From positions 62,001 through 126,000 of the forward strand of contig CAKZUQ010000003.1 of the NCBI GenBank assembly GCA_937923325.1: a stretch of 64,000 nucleotides of DNA, read 5' to 3'. This document shows positions 40,344 to 50,060 of this stretch, one piece after another (the stretch's first letter is position 1; each line of letters opens with the position of its first letter). The position numbers were made by a program, and so were the translations under genes. This DNA is from an uncultured Bacteriovoracaceae bacterium (GTDB lineage: Bacteria; Bdellovibrionota; Bacteriovoracia; Bacteriovoracales; Bacteriovoracaceae). Below the pieces are notes generated by a model. The model was given only the letters and a program-made list of their open reading frames with translations. It searched no databases and was not told the origin of the DNA.

Positions 40344-42005
40344 TTAAGATTCCAAAGAAGGGAATTTAATTTTAGTATTACTGTCTTTTGCAACATTTAT
40401 GGCCTTTTCATAACCGGCATCAGCGTGTCTTACAATACCCATTCCTGGATCAGAGTTTAAAACAAGTGATAATCTTCGATCCATCTCTGTAGATCCATCA
40501 GCTACAATAACCATTCCTGAGTGTTGAGAAAATCCAATTCCAACACCACCACCATGGTGAAAACTCACCCATGAAGCACCGTTATTAATGTTGATAAATG
40601 CATTTAATAACGGCCAGTCAGATACAGCATCTGTTCCATCTTTCATAGCTTCGGTCTCTCTATTTGGAGAAGCAACACTTCCACAATCTAAATGATCTCT
40701 ACCAATTACGATTGGGGCTTTAACTTTTCCTTCTCTTACAAGCTTATTAAAGAGTAATGCCGCTTTTTCTCTATCTCCATACTTAAGCCAACAAATTCTT
40801 GAAGGAAGACCTTGAAACGAGATCATTTCTTTTGCTTTTGTTAACCAGTTGTGAAGTGGTTTATTATCTGGAAAAAGTTCCATTAAAGCTTTATCGGTTT
40901 CATATATATCTTGAGGATCTCCGGATAGAGCAATCCATCTGAATGGGCCACTTCCTTCGCAAAATAAAGGTCTTATATAGGCAGGAACAAAACCCGGAAA
41001 ATCAAATGCATTCTCTAAACCGACCTTCTGAGCTCCAGCTCTTAAATTGTTTCCATAGTCAAAAACAAAAGATCCTCTTTTTTGAAAATCTAGCATTACC
41101 TCAACATGTCTTCTCATCGTTTCATAAGATAGTTGAGTATACTTTTGAGGGTCTGAATCTCTAAGCTTAAGGGCATTATCAACATCCATATTATCGGGAA
41201 TATATCCATTTAGAGGGTCATGTGCTGAGGTTTGATCTGTAACTAAGTCAACATTTAAACCTGAGTCAAAAACATATTTGAAAAAGTCTGAAGCATTTGC
41301 AACAACACAAATTGAAATAGCTTCATTATTTTTAACAGCTTCTTTAGTCCTTGCTATGGCATCGTCCCAATTTTCATAAAGTTCATCAACATACTTAGTT
41401 TGAAGTCTTTTTTCTATTCTCCACTTTTCAGCGTCACAACCAATAAAGACACCATTTGCCATTTTAACTGCTAAAGGTTGAGCTCCACCCATTCCACCGA
41501 TACCTGCTGATAATACAAGCTTTCCTGTTAAGTCATCAGCATTCCAATGCTTTTTGGCTGCGGCCATAAATGTTTCATAAGTTCCTTGTAAAATTCCTTG
41601 AGAGCCGATGTAAATCCAAGATCCAGCAGTCATTTGACCATACATCATTTTTTCTTCATCTTTGAGTTTGTTAAAGTGATCCCAAGTGGCCCAATTAGGT
41701 ACAAGGTTTGAGTTTGCAATTAAGACTCTTGGTCCATTTGGATTAGATGGAAAAACTGCAACGGGCTTTCCCGATTGAACAAGCATTGTTTGGTCATCTT
41801 CAAGTTCTTTAAGGGTTGAAACAATATCAGCTAGTGCTTTATGATTTCTAGCCGCCTGTCCATTTCCACCGTAAACAATAAGATTTTCTCTATCTTCAGC
41901 TACATCTGGGTGTAGGTTATTAAGTAAACATCTTAAGGCAGCTTCTTGATGCCATCCTTTACAAGTAAGTTTTGAACCTGTTGGTGGTAATGGGATATTG
42001 CTCAT
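40344..42005 (-). CDS. hutU: Urocanate hydratase HutU
   Basis: A 553-residue NAD-containing enzyme for the second step of histidine degradation. Signatures include [48 protein letters not shown], and the C-terminal [19 protein letters not shown] with [19 protein letters not shown]. The protein is complete and near the family's usual 555 residues. hutH is 585 bases away and separate, with two small opposite-strand genes in between. Confidence 0.97.
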   Translation of the reverse strand: MSNIPLPPTGSKLTCKGWHQEAALRCLLNNLHPDVAEDRENLIVYGGNGQAARNHKALADIVSTLKELEDDQTMLVQSGKPVAVFPSNPNGPRVLIANSNLVPNWATWDHFNKLKDEEKMMYGQMTAGSWIYIGSQGILQGTYETFMAAAKKHWNADDLTGKLVLSAGIGGMGGAQPLAVKMANGVFIGCDAEKWRIEKRLQTKYVDELYENWDDAIARTKEAVKNNEAISICVVANASDFFKYVFDSGLNVDLVTDQTSAHDPLNGYIPDNMDVDNALKLRDSDPQKYTQLSYETMRRHVEVMLDFQKRGSFVFDYGNNLRAGAQKVGLENAFDFPGFVPAYIRPLFCEGSGPFRWIALSGDPQDIYETDKALMELFPDNKPLHNWLTKAKEMISFQGLPSRICWLKYGDREKAALLFNKLVREGKVKAPIVIGRDHLDCGSVASPNRETEAMKDGTDAVSDWPLLNAFININNGASWVSFHHGGGVGIGFSQHSGMVIVADGSTEMDRRLSLVLNSDPGMGIVRHADAGYEKAINVAKDSNTKIKFPSLES

Positions 42006-42139
42006 TGGTATTCTCCGTAATAAATATTTTATGTTTTGTTTAGCATCATTTTAATGATTTCAATACTTTGTATGAAAGAATTACTATGGTTTTAGAAGAA
42101 ATGAAAGACTTTTAAACATAGACGTATTATCTACAAGTT

Positions 42140-42331
42140 ATGAAAATTTTAATATTTTCTGCGTTAACTATTACGCAGTTTGCTTATTCTAATTATTTAT
42201 ATGAAGGAGTTCTATTAGATTTTGAAGAAACAGTTGTATCTTCGTGTCGATTTAAGACTGAACTTGATATAATTGCTGGCATTGGAAGTCTTAAAGAAAA
42301 TTATAAGTGTGTAAACTTTTATGAAAAATAA
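42140..42331 (+). CDS. Small secreted protein, unknown
   Basis: A 63-residue product with a short signal-like N-terminus (MKILIFSALTITQFAYS), then about 45 residues with two cysteines (SCRFKTEL, YKCVNF). It lies on the opposite strand to hutU and hutH. Its stop overlaps the start of the next small gene by 11 bases. No family recognised; a real gene is plausible but not certain. Confidence 0.45.
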   Translation: MKILIFSALTITQFAYSNYLYEGVLLDFEETVVSSCRFKTELDIIAGIGSLKENYKCVNFYEK

Positions 42332-42566
42332 GTTAGATTTATCAAAATTTAAAACTAGTTCTGTAGGAACAAATGTTGAATCTCCTGATAAAGAACTCAA
42401 TATAGAAATGAAGTTTTCTTCAATTAGTTGGTTTTTTATAACCTTTTTTGGAACGACGAGAACACCTAGAGAAATCAAGTTCACATGTCTAAAAACAAAT
42501 GAAGTATTTGAAACCTTAGATGATAAAGAATTAATTCAGTACTATCTTTTGCTTACTAAAAAATAA
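42321..42566 (+). CDS. Small protein, unknown
   Basis: An 81-residue product beginning MKNKLDLSKFKTSSVGTN. A hydrophobic segment SISWFFITFFGTT lies in the middle and a basic stretch precedes a C-terminal EVFETLDDKELIQYY. It overlaps the preceding tiny gene, so the two may be coupled. No recognised function. Confidence 0.45.
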   Translation: MKNKLDLSKFKTSSVGTNVESPDKELNIEMKFSSISWFFITFFGTTRTPREIKFTCLKTNEVFETLDDKELIQYYLLLTKK

Positions 42567-42596
42567 GTAAAGCTGATTATTAATACAGCTTTACTT
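42565..42596 (-). terminator. Intrinsic terminator of hutH
   Basis: A perfect 11-base stem (AAGTAAAGCTG at 42565-42575 with CAGCTTTACTT at 42586-42596) with a ten-base loop overlaps the end of hutH. Read on the minus strand it is followed by ATTTTTTAG, a T run. Confidence 0.85.
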
Positions 42597-44132
42597 CAAT
42601 TTACCGATAGCATCTTCAACAACATTTAATATTTCAAAGTTACTAACAAGCTTTGTGATATTGTTAATATCTCCACTAAATACTCTGTCTTCATCAATCT
42701 TAGGAACATGACTTCTAATTAGCTTGTGTACACCTTCAAGAGCAGTGTTAGATTTGAGAGGTCTTAATAAGTCTATACCTTGAGTATTACATAAAAATTC
42801 AATTGCTAAGCAATTTTTTACATTTTTTAATACTTCGTGAAGTTTTCTTCCGGAGGTAACACCCATAGAAACATGATCTTCTTTGTCTGTAGAAGTTGGA
42901 ATAGAATCAATACTAGCAGGGTGACAAAGATATTTGTTTTCTGATGCAAGTGCGGCCATAGTAACGTGGGCAATCATTAAACCGGAATTTAGCCCGGATT
43001 CTTTTACAAGAAATGCTGGAAGACCAGAGAAAGTAGGGTTCATCATTTTTTCAATTCTTCTTTCTGAAATACTAGCAACTTCAGAAAGTCCCATTGCTAA
43101 GTAGTCCATACAAAAGGCTATTGCTTGCCCATGAAAGTTTCCACCAGATACAACTTTATTTTTATCAACAAAAATAAGAGGGTTATCTGTAACAGAATTT
43201 ATTTCAACATTAAGAACATCTTCAGCATGTTTAAGAGTTTGTCTGATAGCGCCGTGAACTTGCGGAACACATCTTAATGAGTATGGGTCTTGAACTTTTC
43301 CACAATCAATATGAGACTTGGCAATTTCAGATTCTTCACTTAAGAGTCTAGTTAAGTTATTAGAAACATCAAGTTGACCAGGTTGAGGTTTTAATGATGA
43401 TATATCTTCATCATAGGCCCTCTTAGTTCCTCGAACTGCTTCCAAAGTAAGTGCGGTCGCAATATCAGCAATTTTAACAACTCTCTTAGACTCATAAAGA
43501 GCTAGAGAACCAAGTGCGGCCATAACAGCAGTACCATTGATAAGTGCGAGCCCATCTTTGGCCATTAACTTAACAGGTTCTTTCTTTATACAATCTATCG
43601 CAAAATCAGCTTTAACTTCTTTGTCTTCATATACAACATCGCCCTCTCCAATTAATGCAAGTGCAATATGTGATAGAGGTGCAAGGTCGCCAGAAGCTCC
43701 AACAGATCCTTTTTCAGGAACTATTGGAGTTATATCTTCATTAATGAAATCTAATAAAAGCTCTATTGCAGAGATACTCACTCCTGAAAATCCAGAAGCT
43801 AAGCAGTTTGCTCTTAAAAGCATAATTGCTCTTGTTACCAGTCTTGAAAAAGGTTTACCTACACCTGTGCAGTGAGACCTAATCAGATTGTATTGAAGTG
43901 TTGATAAATCTTCTTTTGCTATATGTTTAGATGAAAGTGCACCAAAACCTGTGTTGATACCGTAAACAGGATCACCCTTGGCCACAACATCATCGACATA
44001 TGCTCTGGACCTTAGAATCTCTTTTCTTGATTGGTCAGTTATTAAAACTTCAATTTCACCTTTTTTTGCAACTGAAATTTCATAAATCTCTTCAATTGTT
44101 AAACTTTTTCCATCTAAAAAATATTGTTTCAT
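42591..44132 (-). CDS. hutH: Histidine ammonia-lyase HutH
   Basis: A 513-residue enzyme that converts histidine to urocanate. The MIO prosthetic group would form from A146-S147-G148 in GSVGASGDLAPLSH. YGINTGFG (from 57) and the C-terminal HPASIDSIPTSTDKEDHVSMG are family hallmarks. It follows rpe by seven bases, so it is the last gene of the def-fmt-rpe run rather than being next to hutU. A terminator closes it. Confidence 0.97.
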   Translation of the reverse strand: MKQYFLDGKSLTIEEIYEISVAKKGEIEVLITDQSRKEILRSRAYVDDVVAKGDPVYGINTGFGALSSKHIAKEDLSTLQYNLIRSHCTGVGKPFSRLVTRAIMLLRANCLASGFSGVSISAIELLLDFINEDITPIVPEKGSVGASGDLAPLSHIALALIGEGDVVYEDKEVKADFAIDCIKKEPVKLMAKDGLALINGTAVMAALGSLALYESKRVVKIADIATALTLEAVRGTKRAYDEDISSLKPQPGQLDVSNNLTRLLSEESEIAKSHIDCGKVQDPYSLRCVPQVHGAIRQTLKHAEDVLNVEINSVTDNPLIFVDKNKVVSGGNFHGQAIAFCMDYLAMGLSEVASISERRIEKMMNPTFSGLPAFLVKESGLNSGLMIAHVTMAALASENKYLCHPASIDSIPTSTDKEDHVSMGVTSGRKLHEVLKNVKNCLAIEFLCNTQGIDLLRPLKSNTALEGVHKLIRSHVPKIDEDRVFSGDINNITKLVSNFEILNVVEDAIGKLK

Positions 44133-44139
44133 CTTTGTA

Positions 44140-44784
44140 CTACCTTAGGTTTTTTATTTGTTCTTTATAATTATTGGATTTAAAAATATATGAGCCTGCA
44201 ACTAATATGTCAGCACCATCTTCTCTTAGTGATTTTGCATTCTTATCGTTAACTCCACCATCAACTTGAATTTTATAATTATAGTTGAGTTCACTTCTCT
44301 TTGCATCAAAGTATTTAACACGTTCATTGGATGCTTCAATAAAACTTTGACCGCCAAAGCCTGGATTCACTGACATCACTAAAATCAAATCAATCATTTT
44401 TAGTATGTGATTCGGAATAGATCTAACAGATGTTCCTGGATTGAGAGCAATGCCAACACTTTTATACTTTGACTTGATGAGATTAATTAAAGAGTGATGA
44501 TGAGTTACAGTTTCCCAATGGAATGTAAAGTTCGTAATTCCAATATCACTTAATTGCTCAACATAAGCTTCTGGGTTACTTACCATCAGGTGAGCATCCA
44601 AAGTGTGATTTGTGACTTTGTGAATATTATTTAAAATGGTTTTGCCAAAAGTAAGATTTGGAACATAGTGTCCGTCCATAATATCTAAGTGAAACCAAAG
44701 ATTTTGTTCATCTTTAAATTTTTCAATGTCAGACTGAAGATTTAAAAAATCTGCAGATAAAATGCTTGGAGCAACAATATTCAT
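44140..44784 (-). CDS. rpe: Ribulose-phosphate 3-epimerase
   Basis: A 214-residue TIM-barrel enzyme that interconverts ribulose 5-phosphate and xylulose 5-phosphate. Motifs: SILSADFLNLQSDI, LDIMDGHYVPNLTFG, LDAHLMVSNPE, MSVNPGFGGQSFI and VDGGVNDKN, including the metal-binding histidines and aspartates. It lies ten bases after fmt and seven before hutH. Confidence 0.95.
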   Translation of the reverse strand: MNIVAPSILSADFLNLQSDIEKFKDEQNLWFHLDIMDGHYVPNLTFGKTILNNIHKVTNHTLDAHLMVSNPEAYVEQLSDIGITNFTFHWETVTHHHSLINLIKSKYKSVGIALNPGTSVRSIPNHILKMIDLILVMSVNPGFGGQSFIEASNERVKYFDAKRSELNYNYKIQVDGGVNDKNAKSLREDGADILVAGSYIFKSNNYKEQIKNLR

Positions 44785-44794
44785 AAATTATTCC

Positions 44795-45721
44795 CTAATT
44801 GATTTTAAAGTCATCTTTAAGTCCATTTATTAAATCGACATCAAATGTTCTTTTTTTTCCCTCTAGTTGGAGCTCTAATATTCTAACTGCAGAGTCTTTA
44901 GCACCAACGAGTAAAGTTTTATTTATAATTTTTGTCTCACCTGGGGATATTTTTTCATTTGATCTTTGAATATTAAATACTTTTATTCTCTTTTTTCCAT
45001 TAGTACAATAAGTTCCTGGCCAGGGAAAAAGAGCTTTTACTTTATTGTTTAGAGTATTAAAATCCATATTTTCAAAATCTAAAAAGCCGTCTTCTCTTTT
45101 TAAAGTGGGTGCAAATGATACATTTGATTCATCTTGAACTGTAAAATTTAAATTATTATTTTTAACATTTAAGATGAAGTCTCCAAGAGATAAAGCTGCT
45201 TGAAACTTTAATCTTGTATATAAAAGTCCACCAGTTTCTTCTGGGCTGATTTGAACTTCTTTACTTAAGCACAGATCTCCAGCATCCATCTTCTTTACCA
45301 TTCGTTGAATCGAGACACCAGTTGAAGAGTCACCATTAAGCAAAGCATAATGAATTGGAGCGGCGCCTCTGTACTTTGGAAGAAGAGAAGTATGAATATT
45401 AAAGCAACCAATCTTTGGTATTGCTAAAATATCTTCTTTCAAAAATTGAGCAAATGCTAAAACAATAAAAAAATCAGCGCCTTTTACGATATCTTTAAAT
45501 TTTTCATCTTTATTAATATTTTCAGTTTGGTAATAATTTAATTTATTTTTTTTAGAAAACTCTATAACCTCAGGAGATTTGAGCTCTTTACCTCTACCTG
45601 CTGGACGATCAGGCATTGAAATAACTGCTTGTAAGTTAACAAGTGGGTGATTCGCTAATAACTCAAGTGAAGGGACTGAAAAATCTGGAGTTCCAAAAAA
45701 AACAACGTTAAGCTTATTCAC
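44795..45721 (-). CDS. fmt: Methionyl-tRNA formyltransferase
   Basis: A 308-residue enzyme that formylates initiator Met-tRNA. It starts with VVFFGTPDFSVPSLELL and contains FNIHTSLLPKYRGAAPIHYALLNGD with the catalytic asparagine and histidine and QRMVKKMDAGD with the aspartate. Its start overlaps the def stop by one base, the usual def-fmt pairing. Confidence 0.96.
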   Translation of the reverse strand: MNKLNVVFFGTPDFSVPSLELLANHPLVNLQAVISMPDRPAGRGKELKSPEVIEFSKKNKLNYYQTENINKDEKFKDIVKGADFFIVLAFAQFLKEDILAIPKIGCFNIHTSLLPKYRGAAPIHYALLNGDSSTGVSIQRMVKKMDAGDLCLSKEVQISPEETGGLLYTRLKFQAALSLGDFILNVKNNNLNFTVQDESNVSFAPTLKREDGFLDFENMDFNTLNNKVKALFPWPGTYCTNGKKRIKVFNIQRSNEKISPGETKIINKTLLVGAKDSAVRILELQLEGKKRTFDVDLINGLKDDFKIN

Positions 45722-46290
45722 TATCTTTTTGCCTTAATAAGTTTCTTTTTAAAAAAACTCTTTTTTAAGTTACTAAGTCTATCAATAAACACAATACCTT
45801 CTAAGTGATCATATTCATGTTGTATACAAATAGATAAGAGGCCATCAGCATCTAAAGTATGCTTATTGCCATCAGTGTCTTGATACTGAAGTTTGATATT
45901 TTCAAATCGCTTTACGTCCTCAAAAATACCCGGAAGACTTAAACATCCTTCTTGGTATTTAATTTCACCATCTTGAGTTATAAATTTAGGATTTATAAAA
46001 ATTCTAGGATTGAAATCAGCGTATTCAAACTCATCACTATCTTCATAGGTTTCTTCTCTTGTAAAATCAACATCGACAACAAATATTCTTTGAGATAACC
46101 CGATTTGTGGAGCCGCTAGTCCAATACCTGGTGCGTGATACATAGTATAGATCATATTTTTACATAAAGTTTTAAGCTCATCATTAAAAGTTTCAACTTC
46201 TTTTGCAACTGTTGTTAGTACAGGATCGGGATATGTTACTATCTCTAATAAATCGCCTTCAAACTTATAATCTTTTGTAACTAATTCCAT
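45721..46290 (-). CDS. def: Peptide deformylase
   Basis: A 189-residue metalloenzyme that removes the N-formyl group from new proteins. All three motifs are intact: GIGLAAPQ (55-62), EGCLSLPG with C116, and QHEYDHLEG with H158, E159 and H162. A short acidic insert (EETYEDSDEFEY) lies between the first and second motifs. It directly precedes fmt. Confidence 0.96.
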   Translation of the reverse strand: MELVTKDYKFEGDLLEIVTYPDPVLTTVAKEVETFNDELKTLCKNMIYTMYHAPGIGLAAPQIGLSQRIFVVDVDFTREETYEDSDEFEYADFNPRIFINPKFITQDGEIKYQEGCLSLPGIFEDVKRFENIKLQYQDTDGNKHTLDADGLLSICIQHEYDHLEGIVFIDRLSNLKKSFFKKKLIKAKR

Positions 46291-46300
46291 ATTTTATACC

Positions 46301-47392
46301 TTATAGTTTTCTGTTTTTTATATAGGTCTTACCAATAAATAGACTAAATAAAAAGGGTATTGCCATTGTCGCAATCATTGGAGAAAGTTTCCCTGAGTTA
46401 CCCATTGAAATACTAGCAGAATAGATACTCCAAAAGCCTATTGTGAAAGACAAAGTTAATACAATATTTTTACCAAAAGAGCTATTTCTTCTATTTGGAT
46501 TAAAAACTCCAGCTAAGGGGAAAAGAGCGAATATGATACAAATGATACTGTTAGCAACTTTTTCTAAAAGCATTATTTTATAATCAGTAAAATTGATACC
46601 TGTTTTTTCTAATCTTTTGATAAAGGAGTAAAGTTTGAAAATATTTAAAGTCGTAATGTCAGATTCAAACTGTATGAAGTCCTCAGGCCTTTCCTCTAGA
46701 CTAAACAATAAACTCTTTTCTCTCGTTTTAGTTGGAAACTGATCGTCAGAAAGATTATTCATGATTTCAACATCTTTAAGTAGCCACAAGTTATCACTAT
46801 CATAAGTTGCAGATTCGGCTTTGAAAATATTGTCTACAAGACCATTTTTTGCAATATAATAGATACTTAGTTTTTTAAGTTCTTTGGCCTTTCTGTCATA
46901 AGCGGCAAAAGAAGTGAAATAATTATTTGATTTATACCAAGTGATTCCAGAGTTTCCAATTCTACTTCTAGCAAGAAATTTTGAGTTTTTTGCCTTACTT
47001 TTTTCAGATTGTGAGTTCTTAAATTTATTTGCAACAGGCTGTAGAAAACCAACATTAATGAACTGTAAGAGTCCGATAGTGAGAGAGAAGAGAAAAACTA
47101 ATTTATAAATCTTTTGAGCACTATAGCCACCAGAGAGTATTGCTATTAATTCACTGTGAGTTTTAAGTGAATTAATTGAAAATAAAGTTGAAAGTAAAGC
47201 ACATAAAGGCAAAACTTTAGTGATAAGCAAAGGTAACTTTAAAAGATATTCTTTAAATACACGCACAGTCTCCCAGCCTCTTAAGTATCCATTAATAATA
47301 TCCCCAACTGTAATCAGTAGAAATAGTATTACAAGACATGCAATTAGTGATTTGAACCAAGACTTTGCAATAATTTTAGAAAGGATGAACAT
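46301..47392 (-). CDS. LptF/LptG family permease (lipopolysaccharide export)
   Basis: A 363-residue membrane protein with the YjgP/YjgQ layout: two helices near the N-terminus, a periplasmic domain of about 150 residues and helices at the C-terminus (SIICIIFALFPLAGVF, IGFWSIYSASISM). LptF and LptG form the permease that moves LPS from the inner membrane into the Lpt bridge. I cannot say which of the two it is. Its 5' end overlaps the CFI-box gene by 49 bases. Confidence 0.85.
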   Translation of the reverse strand: MFILSKIIAKSWFKSLIACLVILFLLITVGDIINGYLRGWETVRVFKEYLLKLPLLITKVLPLCALLSTLFSINSLKTHSELIAILSGGYSAQKIYKLVFLFSLTIGLLQFINVGFLQPVANKFKNSQSEKSKAKNSKFLARSRIGNSGITWYKSNNYFTSFAAYDRKAKELKKLSIYYIAKNGLVDNIFKAESATYDSDNLWLLKDVEIMNNLSDDQFPTKTREKSLLFSLEERPEDFIQFESDITTLNIFKLYSFIKRLEKTGINFTDYKIMLLEKVANSIICIIFALFPLAGVFNPNRRNSSFGKNIVLTLSFTIGFWSIYSASISMGNSGKLSPMIATMAIPFLFSLFIGKTYIKNRKL

Positions 47393-48111
47393 CTATTAAA
47401 TATACTCGTTTGCGTAAAAAAAGCAAAAGTCCTGAGTATTGGAATAATTGTTAGCCTTGTAAACTTATCTAGAACTTTATGTCGTACAATATAGTTGATC
47501 AATAAGGGCGAGTATTTGTAATATAGACGAACACTATGAAACCCAAGTGGCCATTTTAGAAGGTCTTTTTTAAACTTTCTAAGCGTATTTGTTACCTCAT
47601 GCTCTGAGCCGAATGCATAACTTGCTACAAAGCAAGAATTAGATTCTGTAAAAATCTGTGAATGAATAGTGCCAAGAAACTCAAGGTATGTTTCATCATC
47701 CTTTGCTCTTTTTCTTTTCTTTATAAATTTTCTTACCATCTCTGAGTTTAGAACTTGGTATGGTTGGTTTGCTGTAAATTTAACGAACTGAGCTAAAGAC
47801 TTATGATGATACTCCGTGTAATTAGGGCTGCTTGCATACATTCTACCTAGATCCCAGTAAACATGACTAATAAGGAGAAGTTCTGAAACTGGTGTTTTTT
47901 CATCAAAATCACTTGGTGATAATGTAAATATATCTTCGATCTCTTTAGCATGACCAAGAACAGTTAAGTATTCAGTGTATTGTCTAATTGCGTTGGTATA
48001 GTTCTTGGCAAGAAATGCGTTTCTAGCAACCTTAGCAATTGTTATTCTTTGATTATATTTAGCTGTAAGTTCAAGATCCCGACGTCTCTCTTCTTGTTCT
48101 TCTTCGTTCAT
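47344..48111 (-). CDS. CFI-box protein, unknown function
   Basis: A 255-residue cytoplasmic-looking protein with a helical N-terminus (TPR-like ARNAFLAKNYTNAIRQYTEY). Residues from C160, SCFVASYAFGSEHEVTNTLR, through PLGFHSVRLYYKYSPLLINYI match the CFI-box pattern (CFIATAAYG with conserved RxFRD and YYxxSP) seen in proteins of many predatory and gliding bacteria. The function of the box is not known to me. It starts three bases after the beta-barrel gene's stop. Confidence 0.68.
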   Translation of the reverse strand: MNEEEQEERRRDLELTAKYNQRITIAKVARNAFLAKNYTNAIRQYTEYLTVLGHAKEIEDIFTLSPSDFDEKTPVSELLLISHVYWDLGRMYASSPNYTEYHHKSLAQFVKFTANQPYQVLNSEMVRKFIKKRKRAKDDETYLEFLGTIHSQIFTESNSCFVASYAFGSEHEVTNTLRKFKKDLLKWPLGFHSVRLYYKYSPLLINYIVRHKVLDKFTRLTIIPILRTFAFFTQTSIFNRCSSFLKLLQSLGSNH

Positions 48112-48113
48112 AA

Positions 48114-48986
48114 CTAGATCCTAATTGAAACTGAAAGAGAGCTTTCAATATCTTGTTCATCTCTAAGGTATAGTGAAGTATCTTCTGTGAAGGTACTTTT
48201 CATTATAGCATAACCTAAAGATAGTTTAGGTCCAACCCAAAAGATCCCGTATGATATTGAGCTTGTTTTCCTGGCCTTATCATCAGACTTTCCGGCTCTA
48301 AGGAAAAAATCATCGAAGGCATTAATTTGAACTGCTGTCCTTGTGGTAACTCCTGTAGCATCTTTGTTCTTTAAAGAGTATTCAAAATCTTGAATAAAAG
48401 TTAAACCTTTGAATAAAGAAAATTGAAGACCAAGACCAACTTTGGACTCTTTTGCATTTGAAGAGAATGGATCTTGAACAAGAACACCAGCTGATAGCTT
48501 TTCATTAAAAATATGTGTGAGCCCTATTGAAGCTTGATGAAATTTATCTTCTTTCTCAGTAGGAGTCGAATATTTGTTATAGCTATAACTTATTCCCATT
48601 GAAGTCTTTTTTCCAATAATTGCAGCAAAAGAGCTTACAAGCTTTCTTCTCTTGTATCCATTTTGAGCTTGATTTTGATAACTAAAAGTACCCTTTAAGT
48701 CACCGGTAGAATCAGCGATTTGATAAATTTCAAAAAGACCATCATTTGACTCGTTTACTCTGTTTAGAGAATCTTTATCAAGTTCAGATGTAGATCTTTG
48801 ATAGTAGAAGTTTGTAGTTGGAACAAATGCAATAGGAGCTGGGTTTAACATAGAAACTTCATCCACCAGGACTGATCCGATACCAGCACCAGCGCTTGAT
48901 AGTAATCTTGTTGAGTAAATTGTGGGAAGTTGAGCAAATAAATTAAAAGAAGAAAAGATAATTAAAATTTTAACTAGATTGATCAT
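48114..48986 (-). CDS. Probable outer-membrane beta-barrel protein
   Basis: A 290-residue protein with signal MINLVKILIIFSSFNLFA, then GAGIGSVLVDEVSMLNPAPIAF, a phrase found in small FadL-like and related barrels. The remainder is made of alternating amphipathic strands (GMSYSYNKYST, GVLVQDPFSS, YGIFWVGPKLSLGYAI) and ends in SLSVSIRI. It begins the run to hutH. Confidence 0.7.
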   Translation of the reverse strand: MINLVKILIIFSSFNLFAQLPTIYSTRLLSSAGAGIGSVLVDEVSMLNPAPIAFVPTTNFYYQRSTSELDKDSLNRVNESNDGLFEIYQIADSTGDLKGTFSYQNQAQNGYKRRKLVSSFAAIIGKKTSMGISYSYNKYSTPTEKEDKFHQASIGLTHIFNEKLSAGVLVQDPFSSNAKESKVGLGLQFSLFKGLTFIQDFEYSLKNKDATGVTTRTAVQINAFDDFFLRAGKSDDKARKTSSISYGIFWVGPKLSLGYAIMKSTFTEDTSLYLRDEQDIESSLSVSIRI

Positions 48987-49035
48987 AAGCCCTCGTTTAT
49001 TATATGGAGATATATTATAGCTTTAAGGTTGTTAA

Positions 49036-49971
49036 ATGAAAAAAAATATTATCTTTTTATGTGTTGTCTTTGCAGTAAATAGCTTTGCTTTTAAACCTAC
49101 GGCCGATTCTCTTTTTAAGAACTTAAATAATATGGATGTCGCTGATAAAACAACGATTATTACATATAGTATTAATAAAATAACTCCAACTGGATCTCAA
49201 ATTTATTTTAATAAGTATTATTTTGAACAAGATAAAGTCGGATCTAAAAATGTATGCCAGCTTAACTATGCTACAGGTATACTTAATATCTCAAATGTAG
49301 ATGAAATCAAGTGTTTTAGAAAAAAGAACTTACTTAAAAATTCAAATTTTATACAAAATCTTTATTACTCTATCATTACAATGTTTGGTCAAAATAGTTC
49401 AGAATTAATGATGAAATTTTTGAAAAAAAATGGAAGTGAAATAAAAACAAATAAAGAACTAGTAAATCAAACTCAAAATTTTTATCTGTATAGGTATAAA
49501 AGCTATCTAAAGGCCAAAGCCGAAGGGAGTGAGGAGGTTAAAAATCCTCTTTTAAGCGAAGATGTAGATAAGAACGAAAAAATAAAAAAAATATTGAGTG
49601 AGAGTTATCTAAGAGAAGACAATCTGGTTAAGAGAGTTAAAAATGGTAATAGCTTTTATTGGAAGTTTGAAGATTCTTTAGTCTCGGCTACTTTTAACAA
49701 TGATAAAAACGAATTGATGAAAATGACTCTAACTCTTGACGAGCAAGTTTATGAGTTAGTTTTTAAAAACTACTTATTAATGTCATCAAGTTTTAAACAT
49801 CCAGAAGTGATAGAGATTAAGACTCCAGAAGGCATTGTTTATAAAATTAAGGCAAAGTCCGTACAGGTTGTCGAAGATCATGCAGCTGAATATAATAAAA
49901 GAATTCAAAACCTTAAAAAGAAAATGCTTAAGGAAGTAGAGTCTCCATTAAAGGTTGATCTTGTTAAGTAA
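49036..49971 (+). CDS. Secreted protein, weak LolA-like features
   Basis: A 311-residue protein with signal MKKNIIFLCVVFAVNSFA. The start resembles LolA (ADSLFKNLNNMDVADKTTII) and a later part has strands (FYWKFEDSLVSATFNNDKN, MKMTLTLDEQVYELVF) typical of an open beta sheet. A lysine-rich middle separates them. The LolA link is a suggestion only. Divergent from the barrel gene at 48986. Confidence 0.6.
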   Translation: MKKNIIFLCVVFAVNSFAFKPTADSLFKNLNNMDVADKTTIITYSINKITPTGSQIYFNKYYFEQDKVGSKNVCQLNYATGILNISNVDEIKCFRKKNLLKNSNFIQNLYYSIITMFGQNSSELMMKFLKKNGSEIKTNKELVNQTQNFYLYRYKSYLKAKAEGSEEVKNPLLSEDVDKNEKIKKILSESYLREDNLVKRVKNGNSFYWKFEDSLVSATFNNDKNELMKMTLTLDEQVYELVFKNYLLMSSSFKHPEVIEIKTPEGIVYKIKAKSVQVVEDHAAEYNKRIQNLKKKMLKEVESPLKVDLVK

Positions 49972-50060
49972 TTAATATTACGAGTTTCTAATACATTTAC
50001 TCAAGTTTTAAATAAGAGTACCGATAAATATACGTAATTTACTATTTTACGGAGTTTTAT

